64,000 bases of DNA from Planctomycetota bacterium (GTDB lineage: Bacteria > Planctomycetota > Phycisphaerae > Phycisphaerales > Phycisphaeraceae): positions 1 through 64,000 of the forward strand of contig JAIOPN010000026.1 of the NCBI GenBank assembly GCA_021413865.1, read 5' to 3'. A model generated the notes under the pieces. It was not told the origin of the DNA. It worked only from the letters and a program-made list of their open reading frames with translations, and made no database searches. This document shows, in pieces, positions 17,294 to 25,447 of the stretch (positions within the stretch are counted from its first letter, which is position 1; the number at the start of each line of letters is the position of its first letter). The position numbers were made by a program, and so were the translations under genes.

Positions 17294-18118
17294 TCAATCC
17301 GCCGGGTAATACGCGCCGCTCGCGTTGAAGCCCGGGTACTGCGCCTCCAGCGCCGCGAGGGTTTGCTTCGTGTAGTAGTGATGGCCGGGTTTCGGGAAGC
17401 GGAAGAGCGTGCGCTCCTCGGGGGTGAGGGAGCTGATGACCTGGCGGAAAATCTCGTTCTGCCCGATCGACGTGTAGTGGATCAGGCCTTCCCAGATATG
17501 GTCCGCGCGGCCGAGCCCCAGGCCCCAGGTGAACCGCTGGCCCTCCTTGCCCTTGAACGGGCTGGAGGCGTGCCACGCGTAATTACCGAACACCGCGATT
17601 GTCCCGGGCGGGCCGACGACGGGCTCGGCGTGTTCCAGGCTCCGGCCGTATTTCTTCTTCACCAGCAGCAGCGGCGCCTGCTCCTCGGTGACCTCGTCGA
17701 GGTGGATCCAGAAACCGATCTGGCCGAACTCGCGGTGGGTTTCGGTCATGGGGAGCAGGGAGTTGTTGCCGTTGTCGATGTGGCCGGTATCGCCGGACTT
17801 AAAGCCGGGGTAGCGGGCGAGCATGTAGCCGACGCGCGCGACGATGTCGGGCGTCTTGAGGTACCGCCGGCCCAGGGCGATGAGCTGCGGGTCGAGATAA
17901 AGCTTCGCCATCGTCACGTCCGGCGGCGGGTAGGGGACGAACGCCGAGCCGTCCGCGGGCGGGTTCTCCTTCACCTGGTCCCAGGTTTTCAGCACGCGCC
18001 GCTGCGCCGCCTGCAGGGCGGGCAGCTCCTCGTCGGAGATGTAGCCGCGCAGGATGATGTAGCCGTCTTCGAGCAGTTGCTGGTAGTGCTCTTCGGTGAT
18101 CTTGTACTTTCCGGCCAT
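17294..18118 (-). CDS. Phytanoyl-CoA dioxygenase (PhyH) family protein
   Basis: A 274-residue Fe(II)/2-oxoglutarate dioxygenase-like protein. The metal triad is present: His113-x-Asp115 in GHIDNG and His183 in AWHASS, with Arg195 in the 2-oxoglutarate position (GQR). The C-terminal 60 residues extend beyond the beta-helix and are rich in aromatic residues. It lies 92 bases downstream of glyS on the same strand and upstream of the FAD oxidoreductase; the palindrome between the two oxidoreductases makes co-transcription uncertain. Confidence 0.85.
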   Translation of the reverse strand: MAGKYKITEEHYQQLLEDGYIILRGYISDEELPALQAAQRRVLKTWDQVKENPPADGSAFVPYPPPDVTMAKLYLDPQLIALGRRYLKTPDIVARVGYMLARYPGFKSGDTGHIDNGNNSLLPMTETHREFGQIGFWIHLDEVTEEQAPLLLVKKKYGRSLEHAEPVVGPPGTIAVFGNYAWHASSPFKGKEGQRFTWGLGLGRADHIWEGLIHYTSIGQNEIFRQVISSLTPEERTLFRFPKPGHHYYTKQTLAALEAQYPGFNASGAYYPAD

Positions 18119-18210
18119 GGCCTCTCCTTGGTCTTACTTGAAATCGTGGAATGATCCGACAGAACAGCCCCGGGACTCCCGGGCGCGGATGATCTGGGGG
18201 GGTGTGGTTC

Positions 18211-19899
18211 TCAGCCGCCGATCTTCTCGGCGAGGAACGCGCCGACCTTGTCCAAGCCGATCCGCTCCTGCTGGAGCGTGTCGCGGTGGCGGACGGTGAC
18301 GGTCTGGTCCTTGAGCGTGTCGCCGTCGATGGTGAAACAGAAGGGTGTGCCGCTCTCGTCCATGCGGGCGTAGCGCTTGCCGATCGCCTGCTTCTCGTCG
18401 TATTCCACGGCGTATCTGCCGCGCAGCTCCATGTAGAGCTTCTCGGCGACCTCGGGCATGCCGTCCTTGTTCACCAGGGGATAAATCCCCGCCTTGATCG
18501 GGGCGAGACGCGGTTTGAATTTCATGACCACGCCGCTGGGGCGCGACGGGTCGGGCGTGAACGCCTCGCAGAGCAGCGCGAGGGTGCCGCGGTCGGCGCC
18601 GGCCGAGGGCTCGATCACGTGCGGGAAATATTTCGACTTGGCCGCGATCTCTTCTTTGGCCACGCCCTGGCCCTGCATCTTGACCTGCAGCTCCTGGTCG
18701 AAATATTTGAGCTTGTCACCCAGGCCCGAGTGCTCGGCGTGCTGGCGGAGGTCGAAATCGGTGCGGTGCGCGACGCCTTCGAGCTCGCCGAAGCCGGGGG
18801 CGGTGAAGGGGAAGCGGTATTCGATGTCGCTGGTGCCCGCGCCCTCCTTGGCGTAGTGGGCCAGCTCGTCCTTGTCGTGCTCGCGGAGCTGGAGGTTCTC
18901 GCCCGCCAGGCCGATCGACTTCCACCAGTTGAAGCGGGCGTCGCGCCAGTAGGCGTACCACTCCTTGGCGGTGTCGGGCCGGATGAAGAACTCGATCTCC
19001 ATCTGCTCGAACTCGCGGGACCGGAATGTGAAGTTCCGGGGGGTGACCTCGTTGCGGAACGCCTTGCCGGTCTGGGCGATGCCGAAGGGAACCTTGACGC
19101 GCGAGGTGTCGGTGACGTTTTTGAAGTTGGCGAAGATGCCTTGAGCGGTTTCGGGGCGGAGGTAGGCCATCGAGTCTTCGCTCTGCACTGCGCCGACATA
19201 AGTCTGAAACATCAGATTGAACTGGCGGGGCTCAGTAAGTTCGCCTCCACAGTCAGGGCAAGGAAGTATCGGCTTGCCTGCGGCGTGCGAACCGGCAACC
19301 AAATGTAGGAGCCAGTTCATAGGTAACCCTTGCTGGCCGGAATCGGGGGAATAAGCCGGGAGATTCATCACCGGGTTTTTCACAATGTACAGATTGGGCG
19401 CGAGTTTCTTTCCCTTGTTGACCGCCCAGCGATTGACCCATGCAACATCAAAGTTCACATTGCTAGCTTGATTTTCTGAAACCGCGAGCACTAAGGACTC
19501 CACCCATTTGCTCTCTTTAAGTAGGTCGAGCAAGTGATCGGCGCGGAATCTCGATTTACACGCTCGACAATCCACCATCGGATCTGCAAACCCCGCCGCG
19601 TGTCCGCTCGCGACCCACACCTTCGGGTTCATGATGATGGTGCAATCGACGCCGACCATGTCGATGATTTTCCCGTCCGGGCCGCGGCCGGGGCAGCGGA
19701 CGATGTCGTGCCACCACGCCTCCTTGAGGTTGCGTTTGAGCTCGACGCCCAGCGGGCCGTAGTCCCAGAAGCCGTTGATCCCGCCGTAGATCTCGGAGGA
19801 CTGGAAGACGAAGCCCTTGCGGCGGCAGAGGGCGACGATGTTGTCCATCGTCTTGGTGAGCGGGGCGTTGGGGTTGGCGTTGGAATTAGGCTGATTCAT
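18211..19899 (-). CDS. glyS: Glycyl-tRNA synthetase, single-chain class II type
   Basis: A 562-residue alpha2-type enzyme that charges tRNA-Gly. It starts with the class II motif 1 region (SSEIYGGINGFWDYGPLG), carries a zinc-ribbon insertion (Cys111, Cys114, Cys214, Cys217), then LRPETAQGIFANF and FRNEVTPRNF (motif 2), and ends in an anticodon-binding domain with the final AEKIGG. The zinc-ribbon stretch (about residues 113-236, bases 19190-19560) is much lower in G+C than the rest: four 60-base lines from 19321 to 19560 contain 120 G+C of 240. The reading frame is intact across both borders. No T-box was seen upstream. Confidence 0.95.
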   Translation of the reverse strand: MNQPNSNANPNAPLTKTMDNIVALCRRKGFVFQSSEIYGGINGFWDYGPLGVELKRNLKEAWWHDIVRCPGRGPDGKIIDMVGVDCTIIMNPKVWVASGHAAGFADPMVDCRACKSRFRADHLLDLLKESKWVESLVLAVSENQASNVNFDVAWVNRWAVNKGKKLAPNLYIVKNPVMNLPAYSPDSGQQGLPMNWLLHLVAGSHAAGKPILPCPDCGGELTEPRQFNLMFQTYVGAVQSEDSMAYLRPETAQGIFANFKNVTDTSRVKVPFGIAQTGKAFRNEVTPRNFTFRSREFEQMEIEFFIRPDTAKEWYAYWRDARFNWWKSIGLAGENLQLREHDKDELAHYAKEGAGTSDIEYRFPFTAPGFGELEGVAHRTDFDLRQHAEHSGLGDKLKYFDQELQVKMQGQGVAKEEIAAKSKYFPHVIEPSAGADRGTLALLCEAFTPDPSRPSGVVMKFKPRLAPIKAGIYPLVNKDGMPEVAEKLYMELRGRYAVEYDEKQAIGKRYARMDESGTPFCFTIDGDTLKDQTVTVRHRDTLQQERIGLDKVGAFLAEKIGG

Positions 19900-19983
19900 G
19901 GGGTCAAAAGCTCCGGCCGCGCGGCGCGGGGGCCGGCGGTTGATGGACCGGGCATGATAGCAGCATCGAGGCGCGCGGGGTGT

Positions 19984-20163
19984 TCCCCTCGCCCCTTGGG
20001 GGAGAGGGTGCCGCGTCTTCGCGGCGGGTGAGGGGTGAGCGCCCGGCCTTCTGCTAATGACCGAGAGCCAGGAAATCCTTCGCGAGAATCCGTGCAGCCG
20101 TGGCTGGCGGGTTACCCCTCACCCGGCTCGCGGACTCGCCACCCTCTCCCCAAGGGGAGAGGG
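19984..20163. repeat. Two-armed REP-like element, copy 2
   Basis: The left arm shares GCCGCGTCTTCGCGGCGGGT (20010-20029) with copy 1, and the right arm shares ACCCGGCTCGCGGACTCGCC (20121-20140). The roughly 75-base centre is unrelated to that of copy 1. The element lies between the divergent starts of glyS (19899) and the SGNH hydrolase (20201), so both promoters must sit in or next to it. Confidence 0.85.
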
Positions 20164-20200
20164 AATGACCAGCTTCTCGTCGCTGGTATAAACTCCCGTC

Positions 20201-20866
20201 ATGACCGACTCCAACGACCTCACCCTCGTCCGTGACCTGCTCGTCTCCCCCTCCCCCGTGCGCTGGGTCTTCGCCGGCGACAGCATCACGCACGGGGCGC
20301 TGCACACCTTCGGGGCACGCGACTACACCGAGCATTTCTCCGAGCGGCTGCGCTACGAGATGGGGCGCGGGCGTGACCACGTCATCAAGACCGGCATCAG
20401 CGGGTGGACCATCCGCCAGCTCTGGGCGGACATCGACTGGTGCCTGATGCAGTACGCGCCGGACATGGTCTCGCTCAATTTCGGGATGAACGATTGCGTG
20501 ATGGGCGAGAAGGCGCTGCCCGATTTCGAGGAAAAGTACCGCAGCACGCTCACGCGGCTGCGTGCCGACCCGAACAGGGCGATCGTGCTGCATGTGCCCA
20601 ATCCGATCCTGCCCAACGACACGGCGCGGGCCGCGTCGCTGCCGGCTTTCTCTGAAGTGGTCCGCCGGCTCGCCGCTGAGTTCGGCTGCCTGCTCATCGA
20701 CCACCCCGCGCTCTGGCAGGGCCGATCGCTCTGGTACCTGATGAGCGACGCGATCCACCCCAACGACATGGGCCACCGGCTCATGGCCCACCTGATGCTC
20801 CGCGAGCTGGGCATGTGGGACGAGAAGAGCCCGGTGTGCAATCTGTTTGTGCCGCCGGGGGTGTGA
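20201..20866 (+). CDS. SGNH/GDSL-family hydrolase
   Basis: A 221-residue esterase-fold protein. Block I is FAGDSITHG with the nucleophile Ser, block III is FGMNDC with the oxyanion Asn, and block V is DAIHPND with catalytic Asp and His. No signal peptide, so it is probably cytoplasmic. Members de-acetylate sugars or act as lipases and thioesterases. Its start lies 37 bases from the right arm of the repeat. HupE follows after 62 bases with its own clear ribosome-binding site. Confidence 0.9.
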   Translation: MTDSNDLTLVRDLLVSPSPVRWVFAGDSITHGALHTFGARDYTEHFSERLRYEMGRGRDHVIKTGISGWTIRQLWADIDWCLMQYAPDMVSLNFGMNDCVMGEKALPDFEEKYRSTLTRLRADPNRAIVLHVPNPILPNDTARAASLPAFSEVVRRLAAEFGCLLIDHPALWQGRSLWYLMSDAIHPNDMGHRLMAHLMLRELGMWDEKSPVCNLFVPPGV

Positions 20867-20928
20867 CTCTCGCCAGATCGCACCCGTCGCGGTACCATGC
20901 CCGCGCACACTCCTCTTGAGGAACACCC

Positions 20929-21510
20929 ATGAACACCCGCAAATCAATCACAATCGGAACGCTCCTCCTGCTCGCCGCGCCCGCGATGGTGATGGCTCAC
21001 CCCGGCCACGGCACAACCGGCTGGGAGCACGGCCTGCTGCACCCGCTGACCGGGCTCGACCACGTGCTGGCGATGCTGGCCGTCGGCCTGCTCGCGGCGC
21101 AGATGGGCGGGCGCGCCCGCTGGGCGTTGCCGCTGAGCTTCGTGTCGGCGATGGTCCTCGGCGGGGCCCTGGGTATGGCCGGCGTGGGGCTGCCTTATGT
21201 CGAGCCGGCGATCCTCGCCTCGGTGGTTATCCTCGGCGTGATGGTCGCGGCGGCGTTCGCGCTGCCGCTGGGCGCGGTGACGACGGTCGTGGGCGTGATG
21301 GCGATCTTCCACGGCCACGCACACGGCTCGGAAATGCCTGAGACGGCGTCGGGCCTGGTGTACGGCGTTGGATTCGTGGCGACGACAGCGCTGCTTCACG
21401 CGGCCGGTCTGGGCGCGGGGTTGTTGGCCGTGCGTGTCTCGTCGCGGGTGTGGCTGCGTTACGCCGGCCTTGCGGTGGCGTTCGGCGGCGTGTACCTCGC
21501 GCTGGCGTGA
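20929..21510 (+). CDS. HupE/UreJ-family membrane protein (nickel/cobalt permease-like)
   Basis: A 193-residue protein with a cleavable signal-like N-terminus ending in MVMAHPGHG, then about six membrane helices. HPGHGTTGWEHGLLHPLTGLD and the later FHGHAHGSEMP are the metal-facing His-rich motifs of the HupE/UreJ family. A good Shine-Dalgarno (GAGGA) lies nine bases before the ATG. Family members import nickel or cobalt for hydrogenase, urease or cobalamin pathways, but none of those genes is in the window, so the metal is not indicated by context. Confidence 0.9.
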   Translation: MNTRKSITIGTLLLLAAPAMVMAHPGHGTTGWEHGLLHPLTGLDHVLAMLAVGLLAAQMGGRARWALPLSFVSAMVLGGALGMAGVGLPYVEPAILASVVILGVMVAAAFALPLGAVTTVVGVMAIFHGHAHGSEMPETASGLVYGVGFVATTALLHAAGLGAGLLAVRVSSRVWLRYAGLAVAFGGVYLALA

Positions 21511-21534
21511 GATTCCCGGGTGGGAATTGGTACG

Positions 21535-21610
21535 GTGTGCTGAGTCCGCGAAGCCCACCGTCTGCGTGTTCGGGTGTTGAAGATGGTGGGCCTCGAAGAC
21601 TCAGCGCCAC
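21535..21610. repeat. Imperfect inverted repeat, about 26-bp stem
   Basis: GCTGAGTCCGCGAAGCCCAC (21539-21558) pairs with GTGGGCCTCGAAGACTCAGC (21585-21604) with three mismatches, around a 26-base loop. It looks like another REP-type palindrome and may also act as a transcript-end hairpin for HupE. Confidence 0.7.
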
Positions 21611-21811
21611 CTACGTGAGTTGCCGCTCCGACGCGACAAGATTGGCCGACCTCGACCTTGCGGGGTCAGACTGATTATACGTACGAGGAACGACCTCGCT
21701 TGCACCCCACGTGCATGCGGACTTCAGTCACCTTGTCATAGATGCAAGATCGGGGTTTGCTTCTCCCTGGCCGCACCCGTAGATTCACTTTTGTCCGGAT
21801 GATTTGCCAGC

Positions 21812-21817
21812 GGAGGA
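21812..21817 (+). promoter_or_regulatory. Ribosome-binding site that sets a GTG start
   Basis: GGAGGA lies five bases before the GTG at 21823. It decides the start of the DUF485 protein against the longer in-frame ATG at 21742, whose extra 27 codons resemble no family sequence. Confidence 0.8.
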
Positions 21818-21822
21818 ATTGC

Positions 21823-22116
21823 GTGACGAATCCCGTCCCCCCGCCAGATGAGCCCTCGACGCTGCCTTCGCACCACGAGGACCACCCGGACAACATCTCG
21901 CGCAACAGCCGCAACGGCCTGATCCTTTTCTGCATCTACTTCGTGTTCTACGCCGGCTTCATGCTCCTGAGCGCTTTCGCGCCGCGGAGCATGGGCCAGA
22001 CACCCTTCGGCGGCGTCAACCTCGCCATCCTCTACGGCATGGGTCTGATCGTCGGGGCCTTGTTTCTCGCGGCGATCTACATGTACCTCTGCCGTCCCAA
22101 CGGCAGGCGTCGCTAA
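21823..22116 (+). CDS. DUF485 small membrane protein, symporter partner
   Basis: A 97-residue protein from a GTG start with a strong Shine-Dalgarno. After a polar His/Pro-rich N-terminus it has two hydrophobic segments separated by a short loop (FCIYFVFYAGFMLLSAFAP and a second near residues 68-88), the layout of DUF485/YjcH proteins. These genes regularly precede acetate-type sodium:solute symporters, as here, where the symporter starts 17 bases later. It is probably a small accessory subunit; the mechanism is not established. Confidence 0.85.
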   Translation: MTNPVPPPDEPSTLPSHHEDHPDNISRNSRNGLILFCIYFVFYAGFMLLSAFAPRSMGQTPFGGVNLAILYGMGLIVGALFLAAIYMYLCRPNGRRR

Positions 22117-22133
22117 CCCACGCGGGCCACCCA

Positions 22134-24155
22134 GTGATTTACGAAGCCTCGCTCACCGCCATCCTCGTCTTCGCCTCCTTCGTCACGGTGGTGTTGACGC
22201 TGAGTTTCTATCTGGGCAGGAAGGCGAAGTCGGCGAAGGGCTATTACGCGGCGCACGGCGGCGTGCACTGGTTCGTCAACGGCGTGGCATTCGCCGGTGA
22301 CTACCTCTCCGCCGCGTCGTTCCTGGGCATCTGCGGGATGATCGCGTTCTACGGCTACGACGGCTTCCTCTACTCCATCGGCTACCTCGCTGGCTGGGTC
22401 GTCGCGCTCTTCGTCATCGCCGAGCCGATCAAGCGGCTCGGGCGGTTCACCTTCGCCGACGCACTCGACAGCCGGTTCAACTCGCGCGGCATCAAGCTGG
22501 CCGCCGCGGTCTCCACGCTGGTGGTCAGCATCTTCTACCTCATCCCGCAGATGGTCGGCGCCGGCGTGCTCATCAAGCCGCTCCTGGGCTTCTCCCACCG
22601 CACGGGAGTTCTCTTCGTCGGCGTGATCGTCACGCTCATCGTCACCACCGCCGGCATGGTCTCGACCACGTGGGTGCAGTTCATCAAGGGCTCGATGCTC
22701 GTGGTCTTTTGCGCGATTCTCACCGTCGCCATCCTGGCGCAGGGGCTGACGACCCAGCCAATGATCGCCGGCAAGCCGGTGAAGCTGTTCCGGGTCGCGC
22801 CGGCAGGTGAAATCATCGCCGTCGGTGATCGGCTGCTCGATGCCGACGGCGCATGGAAGGACAAGCCTTACGTCCGGAGAGAGCGGATTGATGGTGCCGG
22901 CGCATCATCGGTGGAGGTCTGGCGTAAGATGGACGCCGCAGGAACGACCCTGGTCGAAACCCAGGTGCTCACCGTCAAGACTCAACCCGACGGATCGGTC
23001 GCGAAGTTCATCAACGGCGTGCCGCAGGGCCACGGCAAGGGTGAGGCTGACCTGCTCCCGGTGGGCAACGTCTATCGCCTCGCAGGCGGCAAAACGGAGA
23101 CCGGCCCGGTCGGGCCGTTCGCGTATTTCAGGGAGTTTCAGGGGGCCCAGGTCGTGACGTGGGGCTCGGAGAAAATTGAAGAGACCATCAACACGCCGGG
23201 CGAGCCCGGCCCGACGAAGGCGGAGACGACGATCTATTTCCCCACGATTGCCTACGGCCGCGATCTGCTGATCCCCGGCTCAAGCCCGACCTTCTCCAAG
23301 GTCCGCCTCAAGTGGCCCGCGCCGATTACCTCCACAAACCCCGCCGCCGTCGCGGCGTATGAGAAGGCGAAGACGGCCTACATCTATGGGAAGCTCGATT
23401 TCATCTCCCTCATGCTCGCGCTCTTCTGCGGCACCGCGTCGCTGCCGCACATCCTGATCCGCTATTACACGGTGAAGAACCAGGCCGACGCCCGCAAGAG
23501 CACCGTCGTGGGCATCGCCTCGATCGGGTTTTTCTACATCCTCACGCTCTACCTGGGCTTGGGGGCCATGACGCGCGGCACGCTCGACGTGACCAACAAC
23601 AACATGTCCGCGCCGCTCCTGGCCAAGAGCTTCGGCGAGCTGCCCTTCGCCATCATCAGCGCCATCGCCTTCACCACCGTGCTGGGCACCGTCTCGGGCC
23701 TCATCATGGCCGCCAGCGGCGCGGTGGCGCACGACATCATGGAGAACGTGCTCAAACGCCAATGGGACGACCACGCCAAGGTGAGGGCGGGCAAGATGGC
23801 GGCCATCGTCGTCGGCGTCATCGCCATGGCGCTGGGTATCGCTTTTGAGAAACTCAACGTCAGCTTCCTCGTCGGCTGGGCGTTCAACATCGCCGCCAGC
23901 GCCAACCTGCCCGCGATCATCATGCTCCTGTTCTGGAAGGGGACGACAAAGCAGGGCATCACAGCCTCCATCATCGTCGGCATGACCACCTCCCTCGCCT
24001 GGGTGCTGCTGAGCGCGGAGGCATATAAATATGTTTACGACAAGCCTGTCGAGGACTCCATCGTCCCCTTCAGCCAGCCCGGTATCGTCACCATCCCGCT
24101 GGCGTTCGCGGTGCTGGTGGTGGTCAGCGTGATGACAAGGCGCAAGACGGCGTAG
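22134..24155 (+). CDS. Sodium:solute symporter (ActP-like) with large insertion
   Basis: A 673-residue secondary transporter from a GTG start. The membrane core is typical of the SSS family: GVAFAGDYLSAASFLG near residue 50, FTFADALDSRF near 105 and VLGTVSGLIMAASGAVAHD in the second half. Between about residues 205 and 418 a soluble stretch of roughly 210 residues interrupts the core. Large-insert SSS proteins are known (the VC_2705-type subfamily), so the insertion is likely native, not an assembly error. The DUF485 neighbour points to acetate or another short carboxylate as substrate. Confidence 0.88.
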   Translation: MIYEASLTAILVFASFVTVVLTLSFYLGRKAKSAKGYYAAHGGVHWFVNGVAFAGDYLSAASFLGICGMIAFYGYDGFLYSIGYLAGWVVALFVIAEPIKRLGRFTFADALDSRFNSRGIKLAAAVSTLVVSIFYLIPQMVGAGVLIKPLLGFSHRTGVLFVGVIVTLIVTTAGMVSTTWVQFIKGSMLVVFCAILTVAILAQGLTTQPMIAGKPVKLFRVAPAGEIIAVGDRLLDADGAWKDKPYVRRERIDGAGASSVEVWRKMDAAGTTLVETQVLTVKTQPDGSVAKFINGVPQGHGKGEADLLPVGNVYRLAGGKTETGPVGPFAYFREFQGAQVVTWGSEKIEETINTPGEPGPTKAETTIYFPTIAYGRDLLIPGSSPTFSKVRLKWPAPITSTNPAAVAAYEKAKTAYIYGKLDFISLMLALFCGTASLPHILIRYYTVKNQADARKSTVVGIASIGFFYILTLYLGLGAMTRGTLDVTNNNMSAPLLAKSFGELPFAIISAIAFTTVLGTVSGLIMAASGAVAHDIMENVLKRQWDDHAKVRAGKMAAIVVGVIAMALGIAFEKLNVSFLVGWAFNIAASANLPAIIMLLFWKGTTKQGITASIIVGMTTSLAWVLLSAEAYKYVYDKPVEDSIVPFSQPGIVTIPLAFAVLVVVSVMTRRKTA

Positions 24156-24165
24156 CGGCGGTTCC

Positions 24166-24250
24166 GGACGAGCCGCGCACGTCAGTGAGCGGTCTTTCTC
24201 TCTTTTTTTAGAGATGGTCCAAATCGCTCCCTTACGGTCGCGGCTCGTCC
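24166..24250. repeat. GGACGAGCC palindrome family, copy 1
   Basis: The left arm (24166-24194) begins GGACGAGCCGCGCACGTCAG. The right arm (24221-24250) ends CGGTCGCGGCTCGTCC. The arms pair with a few mismatches around a T-rich loop. The same arms occur at 28520-28601 and 57682-57762. The hairpin with its T-rich centre may also end the symporter transcript. Confidence 0.9.
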
Positions 24251-24262
24251 AGAAGCTCTCCT

Positions 24263-25117
24263 CTACAGCCGCTCCGCCGCCGGGTCCGCGAGCCTGCGCG
24301 TCCGGCTGGGCCAGCCGTAGCGCTTATCGCCCGTCAGCAGGGGGCGGAGTTCCGACGGGGCCTGGGCGACGAAGTCCGGTTCCGGCTCGTAGCCCTGCCA
24401 CGTCTGGAACATCGTCGGCGTGTAGCCGCCGATGATCAGCACGCGGTCGTTGTCGGAGCGGATGATGCCCGAGCTGTGCAGCGTCGCCTCATAAAAGAGC
24501 AGCGTCGAGCCGGCGGGGGCGACGACCCAGTGGATCAGCCGCGGGTCGTCCTGCGCCGCCTTGATGACCTCGGCCGCGTCCATGTGGGCGAGCTTGTGGC
24601 TGCCCGCAATCACCGTCGTGCCGCCGTCGTCGGGCCCCAGGTCGGTGAGGTTGGTCAGCGTCTTGACGAAGTGGCAATGGAAGAGCCCCTCGTTGCCGCG
24701 CCAGGTGAAGTGGGTGCCCGCCCCGCGGTGGAAGCCGTAGCCCTGCTCCGCTTTGTTGGCCGGCGGGCGGCGGATGTGAACGTCCGACTGCTCGAGCCGC
24801 GCCTCGCCACCGATGATCTCCTCGGCCATGCCCACGAGGTACGGATGCGCGACGTACTCGAGGTAGCTCGGGTCCACGTGCGGAAGGTTGTCGATGCGGA
24901 AGTACTCGCGTGACGAGCCGAACATCGCCTTGCTGCGGTCCTTAAAGGTCCCGGTGCGGCGGAACTCCTCCTCGATCTCGTAGGTCTTGGCCCGCAGCCG
25001 CACCGTGAGGTCGGCGGAGATGGCCTGCTCGATCACGACGTAGCCGTACACCTCCAGGTGCAGCCGCTGGGTGGGCGTGAGCGCGGGGAAGGGGCGTTTG
25101 AAGTCGGGGGTTTTCAT
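24263..25117 (-). CDS. PhyH-family protein with His-x-Gly metal motif
   Basis: A 284-residue protein of the PhyH double-stranded beta-helix fold. Distal His214 (ATLHSSG) and Arg225 are in place for iron and 2-oxoglutarate, and GTTVIAGSHK is the usual loop. The proximal motif, however, reads GFHRGAG, giving His130-x-Gly132 instead of His-x-Asp. In 2-oxoglutarate halogenases the Asp is replaced by Ala or Gly so that chloride can bind iron. Here the change could mean halogenation, another ligand, or loss of activity. The start MKTPDFKRPF at 25117 is preferred over an upstream in-frame start at 25165. Neighbours give no pathway. Confidence 0.82.
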   Translation of the reverse strand: MKTPDFKRPFPALTPTQRLHLEVYGYVVIEQAISADLTVRLRAKTYEIEEEFRRTGTFKDRSKAMFGSSREYFRIDNLPHVDPSYLEYVAHPYLVGMAEEIIGGEARLEQSDVHIRRPPANKAEQGYGFHRGAGTHFTWRGNEGLFHCHFVKTLTNLTDLGPDDGGTTVIAGSHKLAHMDAAEVIKAAQDDPRLIHWVVAPAGSTLLFYEATLHSSGIIRSDNDRVLIIGGYTPTMFQTWQGYEPEPDFVAQAPSELRPLLTGDKRYGWPSRTRRLADPAAERL

Positions 25118-25447
25118 TTGATGTCGTCTCATGCGCGGGGGCGTGGGATCGTCACGGACAAGCACACCAGCGTAACGAGACGGCGGGGAGGTTCAACGGT
25201 GGGTGTGGAGAAGGCCAGACGCCACGCCCAGTATCGCCCGTTGACAACCCCTGACTCCGCTCGCATGCTGTCCCTTGCATGGATAACCGATGTGCCTTTG
25301 TCGCTTGCGTTAGACGAAACACCACGTCAGAAAAACGCCGACTGCTACCAATGGATAACCTTGACCCCTCTTTCACTCTCAATTGGAAAACAAGACACGC
25401 GGGCAAGGCAATCGGATAAGACTTTTTACGGCAACTCGCTAGCGAGA
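25118..25447. other. Gene-free, lower-G+C leader of the nuclease gene
   Basis: A 330-base divergent intergenic region. G+C falls sharply relative to the PhyH gene on its left. It contains a repeated ATGGATAACC (25279 and 25350 areas) and one promoter-like pair described separately. The open frame that crosses it in phase with the nuclease has no family-like sequence and is not believed. Confidence 0.5.
25241..25269 (+). promoter_or_regulatory. Weak candidate promoter upstream of the nuclease gene
   Basis: A perfect TTGACA (25241-25246) is followed after 17 bases by CATGCT (25264-25269), which matches only three of six -10 positions. It would give a leader of roughly 170 bases. The match is suggestive only. 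Confidence 0.25.

Larger units (their letters stand above)
21511..21822. other. Gene-free stretch with hairpins
   Basis: This 312-base gap holds a small GC hairpin right after HupE (ATTCCC-GGGT-GGGAAT at 21512-21527, no T-tract), the longer inverted repeat at 21535-21610, and an AT-richer section (about 21660-21810) that probably contains the promoter of the DUF485/symporter operon. No tRNA cloverleaf and no riboswitch consensus were recognised, and no believable open frame was found. Confidence 0.5.

Noticed and set aside
16889-18154. A 421-residue plus-strand open frame over the FAD oxidoreductase start and the second PhyH gene
   Set aside because: It runs through a perfect palindrome and opposite to recognised genes on the minus strand.
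21610-21820. Possible tRNA or small RNA in the gap before the DUF485 gene
   Set aside because: No acceptor, D, anticodon and T stems could be fitted, and no known RNA consensus was seen.
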